This document shows, in pieces, positions 1 to 9,143 of a stretch of 64,000 nt of DNA. Every line of letters starts with the position of its first letter. Position 1 is the first letter of the stretch. The stretch comes from Hymenobacter nivis. Its GTDB lineage: Bacteria > Bacteroidota > Bacteroidia > Cytophagales > Hymenobacteraceae. The stretch lies in the NCBI RefSeq assembly GCF_003149515.1, contig NZ_CP029145.1, positions 1,054,001-1,118,000 on the forward strand, given 5' to 3'. A program made the translations under genes and the position numbers. The notes under the pieces were generated by a model that worked only from the letters and a program-made list of their open reading frames with translations, made no database searches and was not told the origin of the DNA.

Positions 1-259
1 GTCTACCTGGAGCCATTCGAGTTACCATGAGAACACTACCCGGCTCTGCGAGTTGAGTAGCGCTAGCTTTTAGTCCTTCCTCCGTAATTGTGTCTTGGGT
101 TTGGGTAAGATATTTACCCTTGACATCCTTAACAGAAGCCCAAAATATATTTCCGTTCCAATATTTAGTAACATGTTTGGAAGGAGTACCGCCACCACTA
201 AGACTCAGGATGTCGCCTATTTTGACAACCGACCAACCTATAGGTAAGTTACTTTTCAT
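1..259 (-). CDS. hsdS: Type I restriction specificity subunit HsdS, N-terminal part (cut by window edge)
   Basis: Reading the minus strand from the ATG at 257-259 gives an open frame to the window edge. It starts MKSNLPIGWSVVKIGDI and continues with GGGTPSK, KYWNGNIFWASVKD and LMVTR. The order W..v.lgdi, then GGTPs, then yw.G.i.W.s..D is the standard opening of an HsdS target-recognition domain. The start overlaps the last 11 bases of hsdM, as expected for translationally coupled hsdM-hsdS. HsdS determines which DNA sequence the type I complex recognises. Only about 86 residues are visible, so the recognition half-sites and the second domain cannot be judged. Confidence 0.88.
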   Translation of the reverse strand, partial: MKSNLPIGWSVVKIGDILSLSGGGTPSKHVTKYWNGNIFWASVKDVKGKYLTQTQDTITEEGLKASATQLAEPGSVLMVTRMAPGR

Positions 260-1655
260 TGATTTCGAGTAGGCGTAATAGTTCCTTCAATTCATCAACT
301 ACCACTTCCAACTCATCAATAGCCGCCGTAGCCAGCTCTTTTGGGTCGGGGAGGTCGGCGGTACCGGCGAGGCTAGAATCGGCAATAAGCCCTAAGTCCA
401 GCGAATCGCTACGTTGCTCAATTTCTTGCCGAGTAAAACTCGCCCACCGCTCATCTGCGTGGGCGGCGCGTTCATCGGCACGGTACGCTTCCACAAACCC
501 GTCGAAATGGGTGCGGGTGAAGGGCGTCCGCTTCCCGAAATTCTCCATGTTGGTGCGCAGGTCATAGTACCACACCTTCTTGGTATTTCCCTTATCCGTG
601 GTGCCCCGCTGGAAGAACAGAACGTTGGTTTTTACCCCGGCAGCATAGAAAATACCCGTAGGCAAGCGCAGAATGGTGTGCAGATTGCACTTGTTCATTA
701 AGTCCGCCCGCACCTTCTGACCATCGCCGTCTTGGAACAGCACGTTGTCGGGGAGTACCACTGCTGCCCGTCCACCCGGCACCAACGAGCGGTAGATATG
801 TTGCAAAAAGTTTAGCTGCTTGTTGCCGGTAGGGAAGGTGAAGTCCGAACGGCTTGGACGCTCGCCGCCCTTCTTCGTACCGAACGGCGGGTTGGCAAGC
901 ACCACATCGTATCCCTTGAGCTTTTCACCTTGTTGGCTCAGTGTGTCGCCCAATACGATGTTGCCCGAAATGCCGTGCAGCAAGGCGTTCATCAGTGCCA
1001 AGCGGTGGGTGTCGGCGACTAGCTCGCAGCCGGTAAATGCCTGCGTCCGCTGGAAATTAGCTTCATTCTCCGAAAGGTCGAAATAGTCGTCGGTTCTCGC
1101 TTTCACGTGCGCATCGGCGGCAATCATGAACCCGAATGTGCCACAGGCGGGGTCGTTGCAGCGCTCGCCCGGCTTTGGGTCCATCAGTTCCACCATGGCA
1201 TCAATCAGCGGACGCGGCGTGAAGTACTGCCCCGCACCTGACTTCACCTCGGAGGCATTCTTCTCCAACAAGCCTTCGTAGAGGTTGCCTAGCCCTTCGT
1301 GCCGCGCTGAGTACCAGTCCAGCGCGTCGATATTGACGATGATTTTGCGCAGGTTCATGGGCTCGTCAATGTGGGTCTGCGCATTGCCGTATATCTGAGC
1401 CACGCTGCCCGTGCCCTTGGTGCCGAGGTCTAGTAAGAGCTGACGGTAGAAGGTCTTCAACTCCAAGCCCTGTTTGCTGGTCAAGTCGTCCCAGCGGTTA
1501 CCCTCGGGAAGCCGCTCTTCTTGCCCCGTCTCCTTCATCATCTTCAGAAAGAGTAGGTAGGTCAACTCCGATAAGTACTGATGGTAGGTGATGCCGTCGT
1601 CGCGTAGCACGTTACACAAGCCCCACAGCTTGGCAACAATTTCTTGGTTATTCAT
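249..1655 (-). CDS. hsdM: Type I restriction-modification DNA methyltransferase subunit HsdM
   Basis: The 468-residue protein has the HsdM N-terminal helical domain (about 5-130), then AGQYFTPRPL at about 141-150, the SAM-binding motif I DPACGTFGF at about 168-176 and the N6-adenine catalytic motif NPPF at about 255-258. It methylates adenine at sites selected by HsdS and forms the M2S modification core. It lies between hsdR (77 bases upstream) and hsdS (11-base overlap downstream), giving order R-M-S on the minus strand. Length and motifs are normal and no truncation is seen. Confidence 0.95.
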   Translation of the reverse strand: MNNQEIVAKLWGLCNVLRDDGITYHQYLSELTYLLFLKMMKETGQEERLPEGNRWDDLTSKQGLELKTFYRQLLLDLGTKGTGSVAQIYGNAQTHIDEPMNLRKIIVNIDALDWYSARHEGLGNLYEGLLEKNASEVKSGAGQYFTPRPLIDAMVELMDPKPGERCNDPACGTFGFMIAADAHVKARTDDYFDLSENEANFQRTQAFTGCELVADTHRLALMNALLHGISGNIVLGDTLSQQGEKLKGYDVVLANPPFGTKKGGERPSRSDFTFPTGNKQLNFLQHIYRSLVPGGRAAVVLPDNVLFQDGDGQKVRADLMNKCNLHTILRLPTGIFYAAGVKTNVLFFQRGTTDKGNTKKVWYYDLRTNMENFGKRTPFTRTHFDGFVEAYRADERAAHADERWASFTRQEIEQRSDSLDLGLIADSSLAGTADLPDPKELATAAIDELEVVVDELKELLRLLEINEK

Positions 1656-1731
1656 ACAGGAAGAAAGGAGTATCCGAGCTATTCAAGGGCAGAATACAAG
1701 GAAGTTCCATGGAGAAAAGAACGAAAGATAC

Positions 1732-4700
1732 TTACGCCGCCGTCATGGACGGATACAGTTTTTCTTGGATGGTATGCAGCAAATCATCCAAGTTTCCACC
1801 CATCAGCTTGTTATACTGAGTGAAGCCACCCCCGGAGCGGAAGGGCTCTTGGTCGAGGTCCGTGCGGGTAAGGATGGTTTCGCGTAGCAACTGCTTTTGC
1901 ACCCGGTCCAAGAATTTTAACTGGTGTACGTTCCAGTTACGCAGGAACCGAACGTGGTCGATAGCATCCTTCACACGCTCCGTCAACGGGCGAGCGGCGG
2001 TACCTAGCGACATGGTGCGCACGTAGGCAATGATATCCGCCCCGAGCTCCTGCTTTTTTACCTCCCGCCACGCCGTATTCAGTTGCACGGCGTTGAAACC
2101 TTCGGCGTCCAGCGCCTGCTTTACCTCCCTCAACATAGCGCGGGTGATGTTCTGCGGCTCGGTGCAGATAATTTTTAATGCCTCAATCGAGTTCTGATTC
2201 GTTTTGACAAACTCCTCGAAATCGTGGAGGTAGTCCTCGGGACGTTGGGCAATGCCCCCGTACCCGCGCTCATGGTTTAGGGCAACGTCTTCTTGGGTGC
2301 TGACCAATATCCGGGTTTTCCGAGACTGAACCGCTGATGCATCAATTAAGGCGGCTTGATGCTGGCTCAGCAGCGCCCCGGCTTCGGCGGGCGGCAACGT
2401 GCGCACTTGTGCCAAGAAGTCGGTCAGTGTCCTGCCACTCGTGCTGGTATATACGTTCTCGGCTTGCGCGTTCGATAGCTTGTTGCGCTTGCGGTGCAAC
2501 ATCGCCACGATTTGTTCTACCTGCTCTTGAAGTGCAGCTTCGGAATGGATATTTGGCAGTTCCGCCAACAAATCGGCGACCGACTGCCCCGGATTCGCCA
2601 CCACGGGTTTCATGGTCGTCACTTTTTCCAGCGCCTCATACAGCCGCACGGCATCAAAGATGCGGAATACTGACTTCCCATTGTCGTCGTCTCGGCGCGT
2701 TGCCCGCCCGAGCATTTGCTCGTAAAGAATGCGGGATTTCACCCGGCGCATGAACACCAAATTACAGATGGAGGGAATGTCAACACCCGTGGTCAGCAAG
2801 TCCACAGTCACGACAATGCTGGGGTACTGCTCATTTTTAAACTTCTTCACGAGCTGCTGCGGCTTGTCGGCTTTCGCTGTGATTTTAACGATGGCATCGT
2901 CGTCTACCAAAATGCCCGCCTGCTCGTATGCCTCTGTGAGCTTGAGCACCAACAAATCGGCGTGTTCGTCGTTGGCGGCGAAAATCAGCGTTTTCTGCGG
3001 ACCTGCTGGGTCGAGGTAGTTGATTAGCTCCCCCGCAATCGTGCGGTTGAACGGCTCGGTCAGCACCTGCTGGTTGAAGCCGTCTATTTCAATGCGCAAC
3101 TCGTCCGCCAGCGTATCGAGGTCTTCGATGCTCTGAGTAGCAGGGTTGTACACTTGAGGGGTACTACCTGCCTCCCACACAATCCCATGCTGGTTGAGTG
3201 CCGTGCGCAGCAAAATGGGCGGCTCATGGTCAATGAGGTACCCGTCAATAACCGCTTGCCGGTAAGTGTACCGGAAGACCGGTAATCCGAAGATTTCCAC
3301 CGTATGCAGCGCGGGCGTTGCCGTCAGCCCAATACGGGCGGCGTCGAAGTAGTCCAACACGGCGCGGTACTTACTTAGGTAATCGAGCTGGTCCTTGAAA
3401 TCCACCTGCTCGTCGCTCATGCTCTTGTCGAGCGTGTAGCCCCGGTGTGCCTCGTCCACGATAATGCAATCGTAGGTGTCAACCGGTAGTGGCGTTACGC
3501 CCTCTGCAGAGTAGTACAGACGCTTCACCAACGACTGCACCGTAGCAACGTGTAGGCGCGTATCCTTCTCCGGCAGCTTCTCTTCCAGTCCTTTAAGGTC
3601 ATATATGTCCTTCAGCGCTTGAAAGCCCTCCACGTACACGTCGTTAAACGCGTCGGTGGCTTGGGTGCCCAATACGTTGCGGTCCACCAAGAACAGGATG
3701 CGCCGAAACCGGTCACTTTTGATGAGGCGGTAAATCAGTCCCAGCATGGTGCGGGTTTTGCCTGTGCCTGTCGCCATTGCTAGCAGCGCCCGGCGCTCCG
3801 GGGTGTGCTGCGCTAAGGTTGCCTCTACCTGTTCAATCGCCTCGATTTGGTAGCTGCGCAAGCCAAGCCCATGAGGGTCGCGCAGGTAGTCGAATGGGTC
3901 AGCGAGGAGCTTGGCTTCGGCGGCGGCAACATCTTGTGCATGTAATGCCAGCAGCCCCTCGGGGGTATACCATTTGTGCAGCGGGCGCGGATGGTTAATA
4001 GGGTTGCGCCCATCGAGGAACCAGATGCCCGACTTTTCCGGCAGTTGATAATGAAGTTGCCTGCCATTTGCTGAGAATAGGAAGGGTGCTTGATAGTCGC
4101 CCCAAGGAGCCCCGTTTAGCAGTTCCACACCAACAGTCGGCTTGAATCCTTTGGAATAACGTTTGGACTGAACCAGTGCCCCCGATACGTCCTTATTGAT
4201 ACGCTTGGCTTCCACCATGCCCACGAGCGTCATGCCTGCAAACAGGGCGTAATCAGCCCTACCCTTTTCTCCGTTCCACTCCGTGCTCCATTCGGCAATG
4301 GCTAGGTTTCGTCCTTTCTGCGGGCGAGTTCCTTTCCCATAGCACAGGACTTGCGTATCGGCTTCCCAACCCGCCGCACGCAATTGCTCGTCGATGATGG
4401 CACGAGTCTCGGCTTCGCTAAGGTGGATGTTGTCGGCTGCCTTTTGCGCTTTCTCTTGAAGTTGAAGCCGTGCTGGAGCCGTCAATTCGGGACGAGCCGT
4501 CAGGCTGGCTTCCAGTTCTACCACCCGAGCTTGCAACGTCTGCTTCTCGGCTTCGAGCTGCGCCAGTTCTTGCGCCGTGTTGCGCGGTTCGGGTAAAAGA
4601 AACGGGGGAGGATTTGCCGCGCCCATTGCGCTGTACGCATCCGCCACCCATTTGCCCAAATGATAGGCGGATTCCAGCAGGATGGTCGCATCGGCGAAGC

Positions 4701-5046
4701 TGCCCACGTTCTGGTGCGCGGCGACGTTACCCTTGCGCTTGAAGAGCTGTAGAATGTCTTCCACCTGCCGGGGCAGCAGCCCCTGTCGCTTGAGTTCTTC
4801 CAGCCGCCGATGTTGGGTGTTCTCCACCAGCGGGGGCAATTGGTGCTCCGCAAAAAGGCGGTCTACCAATTTTTCCCCGAAAAGCCGCAGCTTAAACAAC
4901 GCGGCAACGGCATCGTGATGTAGCTGAAACTCCGCCTCCGTGCCGAGCGAGTAAAGCGTCGGGAAGTCGTCGCGTAAGAAGTCGAAATTACTGGTGGTAG
5001 AATTGGACACAGAATAAAGGAGTGGCGGATGGAAATCAGCACCCAA
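1732..5046 (-). CDS. hsdR: Type I restriction endonuclease subunit HsdR
   Basis: The 1104-residue protein has an N-terminal DUF4145-like helical segment (about 20-140, with KRKGNVAAH), a coiled-coil stretch near 155-205, and an HSDR_N nuclease core with D265 and the EAK triad at 279-281. A superfamily 2 helicase motor follows, with Walker A MATGTGKT at 424-431, a DEAH box and TATPA, and then the C-terminal helicase lobe and HsdM-binding tail. It translocates DNA by ATP hydrolysis and cuts unmethylated DNA. The ATG at 5046 is upstream of the usual family start; a GTG at 5008-5010, just before SNSTTSNFDFLRDD, may be the true start. It is the first gene of hsdRMS. Confidence 0.94.
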   Translation of the reverse strand: MGADFHPPLLYSVSNSTTSNFDFLRDDFPTLYSLGTEAEFQLHHDAVAALFKLRLFGEKLVDRLFAEHQLPPLVENTQHRRLEELKRQGLLPRQVEDILQLFKRKGNVAAHQNVGSFADATILLESAYHLGKWVADAYSAMGAANPPPFLLPEPRNTAQELAQLEAEKQTLQARVVELEASLTARPELTAPARLQLQEKAQKAADNIHLSEAETRAIIDEQLRAAGWEADTQVLCYGKGTRPQKGRNLAIAEWSTEWNGEKGRADYALFAGMTLVGMVEAKRINKDVSGALVQSKRYSKGFKPTVGVELLNGAPWGDYQAPFLFSANGRQLHYQLPEKSGIWFLDGRNPINHPRPLHKWYTPEGLLALHAQDVAAAEAKLLADPFDYLRDPHGLGLRSYQIEAIEQVEATLAQHTPERRALLAMATGTGKTRTMLGLIYRLIKSDRFRRILFLVDRNVLGTQATDAFNDVYVEGFQALKDIYDLKGLEEKLPEKDTRLHVATVQSLVKRLYYSAEGVTPLPVDTYDCIIVDEAHRGYTLDKSMSDEQVDFKDQLDYLSKYRAVLDYFDAARIGLTATPALHTVEIFGLPVFRYTYRQAVIDGYLIDHEPPILLRTALNQHGIVWEAGSTPQVYNPATQSIEDLDTLADELRIEIDGFNQQVLTEPFNRTIAGELINYLDPAGPQKTLIFAANDEHADLLVLKLTEAYEQAGILVDDDAIVKITAKADKPQQLVKKFKNEQYPSIVVTVDLLTTGVDIPSICNLVFMRRVKSRILYEQMLGRATRRDDDNGKSVFRIFDAVRLYEALEKVTTMKPVVANPGQSVADLLAELPNIHSEAALQEQVEQIVAMLHRKRNKLSNAQAENVYTSTSGRTLTDFLAQVRTLPPAEAGALLSQHQAALIDASAVQSRKTRILVSTQEDVALNHERGYGGIAQRPEDYLHDFEEFVKTNQNSIEALKIICTEPQNITRAMLREVKQALDAEGFNAVQLNTAWREVKKQELGADIIAYVRTMSLGTAARPLTERVKDAIDHVRFLRNWNVHQLKFLDRVQKQLLRETILTRTDLDQEPFRSGGGFTQYNKLMGGNLDDLLHTIQEKLYPSMTAA

Positions 5047-5217
5047 GGTATGGCAAGTGGGAATCGTTTCAAACGCCTTCTCATCGGCAATTCCGTCCCA
5101 TTTTGCCGGAGCGCTTTTAAATGGTCGATTCCATACAATCCAGCCACTTTTATACGTTCTTTTTGTCCCCTACTCTTTTCTTTCTTTTTCTAACCGTTCC
5201 AAAACGTACTCTCCGGC

Positions 5218-5547
5218 ATGCCCAAGCATTTTTTGGTTTTCCTGAACGGGGCATGGCACCGCACCAATCGACTGCCGGTGCCGAAGGTGGCACCCCCCGA
5301 AGCTCACCAGATTAAGTGGCTGATACGGGGGTGGGACGAATACATTGTATGCGAGCGCAACAAGCTCTGGCGGCTTCCCCATACCAACTCGCAAGGCAGA
5401 GGTAAAGGGTTCAAGCAAATCCTTTCCATTGAGAAAAGGGATGGATATCGAAGTTTTAACCTTTGGAAGGACGACAAGCGCTGCTATTACTCAGTTATCC
5501 AACTCAGACGGCTGCTAATACGAAACCTCGCATCCATTAGACCCTAA
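5218..5547 (+). CDS. Hypothetical protein with NUMOD4/HNH-associated-like segment
   Basis: The 109-residue ORF runs divergently from hsdR. Its second half contains GWDEYIVCERNKLWRLPH followed by KRDGYRSFNLWKDDKRCYY and SVIQLRRLL. This resembles the NUMOD4 and AP2-like DNA-binding segments found in front of HNH homing-type endonucleases (pattern W..I.gye.Y..S..G.v.S, then gY..v.L.k.gk...y.V..L). No HNH catalytic motif follows, so it would be a stand-alone DNA-binding piece or a truncated endonuclease. The assignment is by eye and tentative. Confidence 0.45.
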   Translation: MPKHFLVFLNGAWHRTNRLPVPKVAPPEAHQIKWLIRGWDEYIVCERNKLWRLPHTNSQGRGKGFKQILSIEKRDGYRSFNLWKDDKRCYYSVIQLRRLLIRNLASIRP

Positions 5548-5756
5548 AATCGACTGCCCTATTCTTCTAACCATTCTTCCATCAACACAGCAGCTATATG
5601 ACTTGGGTAAAGCAAGAACACGTTTACAGCGCTATCGGAAAGAGGTTCGAGAGTGCCACGCTAATGTATAGTTAGTTATGAGGCAAAGCACATAATAGTG
5701 GATGGAATAACTAGCTTCGGGCTTTTCTCACCAAATGCACCTGTGCAACTCTACCG

Positions 5757-6422
5757 ATGACTCAAGATGAAAAGGAGAAAGTTGAAGACGTCGTATTTCT
5801 AATCAACGCAATAGCTAATGAGGTTGAACACTATGTACAATCAGCCAAATTGGCAGCCCAGAAACGCGGCATATTCAAAGGTGATAGGGCTCTTGAACCG
5901 GATGAAACGCTATCGCAAGGAGCGCTGATGTACGTGGTCATCCGAGTTGTTTCTTTCATTGAGGAATGGGACCGCCAAATTGGTGAATTGATTAAGGATG
6001 GAATCGAAACGGCGCGCTTTCAAAAGCTAAAACGAGTCACCAAGCCAGTAATTAAGGAAGTGCGCAAGTTCACAGGGCTTGTACCTATGCGCAATATATT
6101 GGCACACAATGCCAGAATACAAAGTCAGGGTTACAAGAATGCATACAGAGGGGGATACTTATCAAGCTTGTATGTGCCTGCAAGGTTGCCAGACTACCTC
6201 CTCATCAGTGACTGCTTAAAGATTTGCAAGGAAATGCTTAACAAGGCATTTCCAGAATTTATAGTGCTCTCATCTGATTTTATCAAAGCTAACACTGTTG
6301 TAAATCTGCCTAATAGCATTACCGAAGCAGAACAGGTAGAGTTGGTAGCAGCGTTGATACAAAAGGTGAAAGACAATGTCGCATCGTACGTGGCAGAACA
6401 ACCAAAAGAAACCCTATCGTAG
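5757..6422 (+). CDS. HEPN-motif protein of unknown function
   Basis: The 221-residue protein is predicted all-helical and is preceded by a 200-base spacer. At about residues 117-125 it carries RNILAHNAR, which fits the HEPN signature R-x4-6-H with Asn after the Arg. HEPN proteins are commonly RNases that act as toxins or as effectors in phage defence; here the family name rests on that motif and the helical context only. Its position next to a type I restriction locus supports a defence role by inference. No obvious antitoxin or MNT nucleotidyltransferase partner lies on either side. Confidence 0.6.
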   Translation: MTQDEKEKVEDVVFLINAIANEVEHYVQSAKLAAQKRGIFKGDRALEPDETLSQGALMYVVIRVVSFIEEWDRQIGELIKDGIETARFQKLKRVTKPVIKEVRKFTGLVPMRNILAHNARIQSQGYKNAYRGGYLSSLYVPARLPDYLLISDCLKICKEMLNKAFPEFIVLSSDFIKANTVVNLPNSITEAEQVELVAALIQKVKDNVASYVAEQPKETLS

Positions 6423-6556
6423 GTCTTTTCCCTATCGATACATAAACTAGTAGAATCTTTTCACCGCCTGTTTATGGTACTAGGACAGTGGGAGCGCCAC
6501 AGGGTTCCTTTTTGCAGTATCTGCTATAGGAGTGCCATGGTTTAAAACCTTACCTC

Positions 6557-7030
6557 CTACCCTTCCGCGCTACGAGACTTGTTCAGGTGGTATGTCTGCA
6601 CTTCCAGCAGAATGAGCGGGATGCTGGACTGGTTTGGCTGCAAAATGGACGTCACGTTTTGATGCACTACCTCGTCGTCCTTTCCGGCGTTGAACGTCAC
6701 TTCATTGATGCCTTCCAGCCATAAAGCCATCAGTTTGGACTGCACCATGGAGAAGATGGAAAGAAGAAACGGGAACGAGGGTACCCCACTGAAAATAAGG
6801 GAAAGCTTAGCGCCGTGTTGTTCGTAGCCAAAAGGCTCGTCGAGGGGAAGCTTGCCAAAAATGTCCTCGATGCCGTAAAAAAACGCATCTGGAGTAAACC
6901 CGTCTGCAGGTGGGTTTTCATTCAGTAGGAACGCTTGTATCTCCTCATCAGTGGGAGAGACTTCGTAGTCGTCATAAGAAATCAGATTTTGGAAGTTTTT
7001 CAAAGATGCCGATGGGTATAAGTCACTCAT
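6557..7030 (-). CDS. Hypothetical protein, coupled to upstream HTH gene
   Basis: The 157-residue protein is not recognised. It is acidic in its first 60 residues (SYDDYEVSPTDEEIQAFLL) and has no signal peptide. Its start overlaps the stop of the upstream small HTH gene by 4 bases, so the two are almost certainly co-transcribed and translationally coupled. The size and arrangement (small HTH gene, then an unknown partner) are compatible with a toxin-antitoxin or regulatory pair, but no toxin fold is visible. Confidence 0.6.
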   Translation of the reverse strand: MSDLYPSASLKNFQNLISYDDYEVSPTDEEIQAFLLNENPPADGFTPDAFFYGIEDIFGKLPLDEPFGYEQHGAKLSLIFSGVPSFPFLLSIFSMVQSKLMALWLEGINEVTFNAGKDDEVVHQNVTSILQPNQSSIPLILLEVQTYHLNKSRSAEG

Positions 7031-7239
7031 ATATGCCTAGTTTTTTTGTTCAATAATTTGTCCACGTCCTTTAGCAAGAAATAGAACCGGGTGCCTTCCA
7101 CGACTTTGCGCAGACCCGCTTTGTGCAGTCGGCGTTGCAAGCAACTCAGCGGCATATTGTATCTGGCAGATATTTGCTTACGCGTCACGTATTCCTCCCC
7201 ATTTTCCACCCCAACGTAGTGCCTGACCGTGTCTTGCAT
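7027..7239 (-). CDS. Small helix-turn-helix DNA-binding protein
   Basis: The 70-residue protein has the layout of an excisionase or MerR-like winged helix: YVTRKQISARYNMPLSCLQR forms the helix-turn-helix and VEGTRFYFLLKDVDKLL the wing plus final helix. It heads a two-gene unit on the minus strand and is divergent from the ADP-ribosylglycohydrolase gene, so it could repress the shared 7240-7367 spacer. Function is inferred from fold resemblance only. Confidence 0.62.
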   Translation of the reverse strand: MQDTVRHYVGVENGEEYVTRKQISARYNMPLSCLQRRLHKAGLRKVVEGTRFYFLLKDVDKLLNKKTRHI

Positions 7240-7290
7240 GTACTTAATGTTATTTATACTATATATCGTATAAGGCTCGCTTCCTAGCGG

Positions 7291-7317
7291 TTGAATGCCT
7301 CCTTTTTCGTAATTTTG
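7291..7317 (+). promoter_or_regulatory. Candidate Bacteroidota-type promoter for the 7368 gene
   Basis: TTG at 7291-7293 is followed after 16 bases by TAATTTTG at 7310-7317, matching the Bacteroidota -7 consensus TAnnTTTG. The element lies about 50 bases before the ATG at 7368. The spacing is one base shorter than usual, so the -33 assignment is weaker than the -7 box. Confidence 0.45.
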
Positions 7318-7367
7318 CTAGTGATTAGGGAGCTACACGGGCTCCTGTTAAGCGCGAACAGCACTAT

Positions 7368-8348
7368 ATGACGGAGAAGCGAGTCGGCGAAACGATTAAG
7401 CAGGTTTTCCTTGCCATTGCCACCGCCGATGCGCTGGGCGTTCCCGTCGAATTTGCGCCCCGTAGCGTACGCCAAGCCGACCCGGTCACGGGCATGCGCG
7501 GCAACGGCACCTACGCAGAAGTACCGGCTGGTCATTTTTCCGACGATACCTCGATGAGTTTCTGTCTCGCTGAAACCATGGTGCAGAGCGGAGTCGACCG
7601 CATCGACTTGGACGATTTGGCTACGCGATTTATACGCTGGCTCCACGAAGGGTATTGGACGGCAGATGGTTGGGTATTTGACGTCGGCATTGCAACCCGT
7701 GCCAGCATTGAGCGGATGCATGCCGGTTGTGCCCCAGAACTGGCGGGTGGCACAGGTGAGCACCAATGTGGCAACGGGGCATTGATGCGCATTATGCCTT
7801 TGTTGTTCCACTCGTTGTTCCAGCAGGGAGATGCTTGCGAACGGCAGAATCTTGTGCATCAAGTATGCAGTTTGACGCATCGCCACCCCCGGTCCACGCT
7901 AGCATGTTACATCTACTTGGCGTTGGGGGATGCCCTGCTACAGGGGATGGAAAAGCAGGATGCCTATGCTCACATTTGCGCTACTATCCCGGCTTCACTG
8001 AACCCCGACCTTGCCCCGGAGTTGACCCACTTCACCCGAGTTTTGAGCGGCGGGCTCAATCTGCTGGCAGAATATGAAATTCAATCCACAGGCTACGTAA
8101 TCCATACGCTCGAAGCGGCTATTTGGCTCTTAGTCAACTACCATGGCTTTCGGTCCACCACCTTGGCTGCGGTCAATTTGGGCAGTGACACGGACACCAC
8201 CGCTGCAGTTGTGGGACCCTTGGCAGTGTTAGCCGCCCCACAAGAGAATGGAATACCCGCAGAGTGGCTGGCGGTATTGGCTAGGCGAAAAGAAATCGAA
8301 GAACTGGCTAGGCGCGTGGCAATAATTGTAAGTGAATCGGGTTGTTAA
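7368..8348 (+). CDS. ADP-ribosylglycohydrolase family protein
   Basis: The 326-residue protein matches the DraG/ARH fold. It has an N-terminal GDALGVP-like segment (ADALGVPVEFAP), GHFSDDTSMSF near residues 59-69 supplying the first metal-binding Asp-Asp-Thr, GNGALMRIMPL near 137-147, and GSDTDTTAAVVG near 283-294 supplying the second Asp pair. These enzymes remove ADP-ribose from proteins or nucleic acids using two Mg ions. The substrate is unknown. It is divergent from a small HTH regulator and no ADP-ribosyltransferase is seen nearby, so a defence, immunity or housekeeping role cannot be separated from the sequence. Confidence 0.9.
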   Translation: MTEKRVGETIKQVFLAIATADALGVPVEFAPRSVRQADPVTGMRGNGTYAEVPAGHFSDDTSMSFCLAETMVQSGVDRIDLDDLATRFIRWLHEGYWTADGWVFDVGIATRASIERMHAGCAPELAGGTGEHQCGNGALMRIMPLLFHSLFQQGDACERQNLVHQVCSLTHRHPRSTLACYIYLALGDALLQGMEKQDAYAHICATIPASLNPDLAPELTHFTRVLSGGLNLLAEYEIQSTGYVIHTLEAAIWLLVNYHGFRSTTLAAVNLGSDTDTTAAVVGPLAVLAAPQENGIPAEWLAVLARRKEIEELARRVAIIVSESGC

Positions 8349-8472
8349 CTGTCAGTATCTAAATCCCCACTCCTTGTTTACAAAAAAGAATTTTATGAAC
8401 TTCTTCCGCTGCTGAAGCCAGTTATACATTTGGGGCTCATTTCACACCTTTTTTTCTCAGTCCACAACATGT

Positions 8473-8949
8473 ATGAAGAAACTTATCCTTGCAGTACTAG
8501 CAACAATGACAATTAATATTTCAATGGGACAAGTAAAAGTGTATAAAGGCACTTCCAATTACGGAGGTGATGTGATTTGCAATCTTGCGAATCAAAAAAT
8601 CTACAAAAAAACATCCAGCTATAGCGGAGATGTTACTTGTAATGTGTCGAAAAATAAAATCTTTAAAGGCACAAGTACATACTCAGGCGATGTGCTATAT
8701 AACATTGCTGAGGGCAAAGTTTACAAAGGCACATCCACTTACAGTGGAGACATTGTCATGAACATTAAGGATGGTAAAATCTACAAGAACACATCGACCT
8801 ATAGTGGTGATGTAATAGCTACAATTCGTGATGGCAAGGTGTTTACCGGCACTTCTAGCTATTCTGGTGACATCGCATTTAGCATCAAGGGCGATGTCAC
8901 TATTGAGGAATTTGTCGCTATTTGGTACACTATAAAATACATTTATTAG
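8473..8949 (+). CDS. Secreted protein built of six 20-residue tandem repeats
   Basis: The 158-residue protein begins with a cleavable signal peptide (MKKLILAVLATMTINISMGQ). From about residue 23 it consists of six repeats of 20 residues with consensus (V/I)YKGTSTYSGDVxxNIxDGK. The regular hydrophobic, Thr/Ser-rich pattern suggests a stacked beta-strand solenoid, one turn per repeat. A short non-repetitive tail (about 16 residues) follows. No catalytic residues are apparent. The codon use is AT-rich compared with the core genes further right. I do not recognise a named family. Confidence 0.75.
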   Translation: MKKLILAVLATMTINISMGQVKVYKGTSNYGGDVICNLANQKIYKKTSSYSGDVTCNVSKNKIFKGTSTYSGDVLYNIAEGKVYKGTSTYSGDIVMNIKDGKIYKNTSTYSGDVIATIRDGKVFTGTSSYSGDIAFSIKGDVTIEEFVAIWYTIKYIY

Positions 8950-9143
8950 AGACGAATCAACAGAACATGCACAGTGCAAAAGACATTAAGTGCGTATTAG
9001 ATGAAGGACATCGTCTCGAAATTAAGGATGATATGACATACCTACATCCATTCACGCACTAAGTAATTGTGTTCATTGTAGTAATAGGAATCCTTTGCGC
9101 TCCTTTCGTCGCAATATCATGATTGGATTCCTGTTTTAAAGGC

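Noticed and set aside
5170..5418. 82-codon minus-strand ORF opposite the NUMOD-like ORF.
   Set aside because: It overlaps the plus-strand ORF that has a recognisable motif; its own translation shows none.
7255..7272. TATAC...GTATA inverted repeat in the spacer between the HTH gene and the ADP-ribosylglycohydrolase gene.
   Set aside because: Five-base arms in AT-rich DNA are too short to call an operator.
8967..9062. 31-codon ORF (MHSAKDIKCVLDEGHRLEIK ...) between the repeat protein and the 9144 gene.
   Set aside because: Too short to support without homologues; kept only as a possible small protein.
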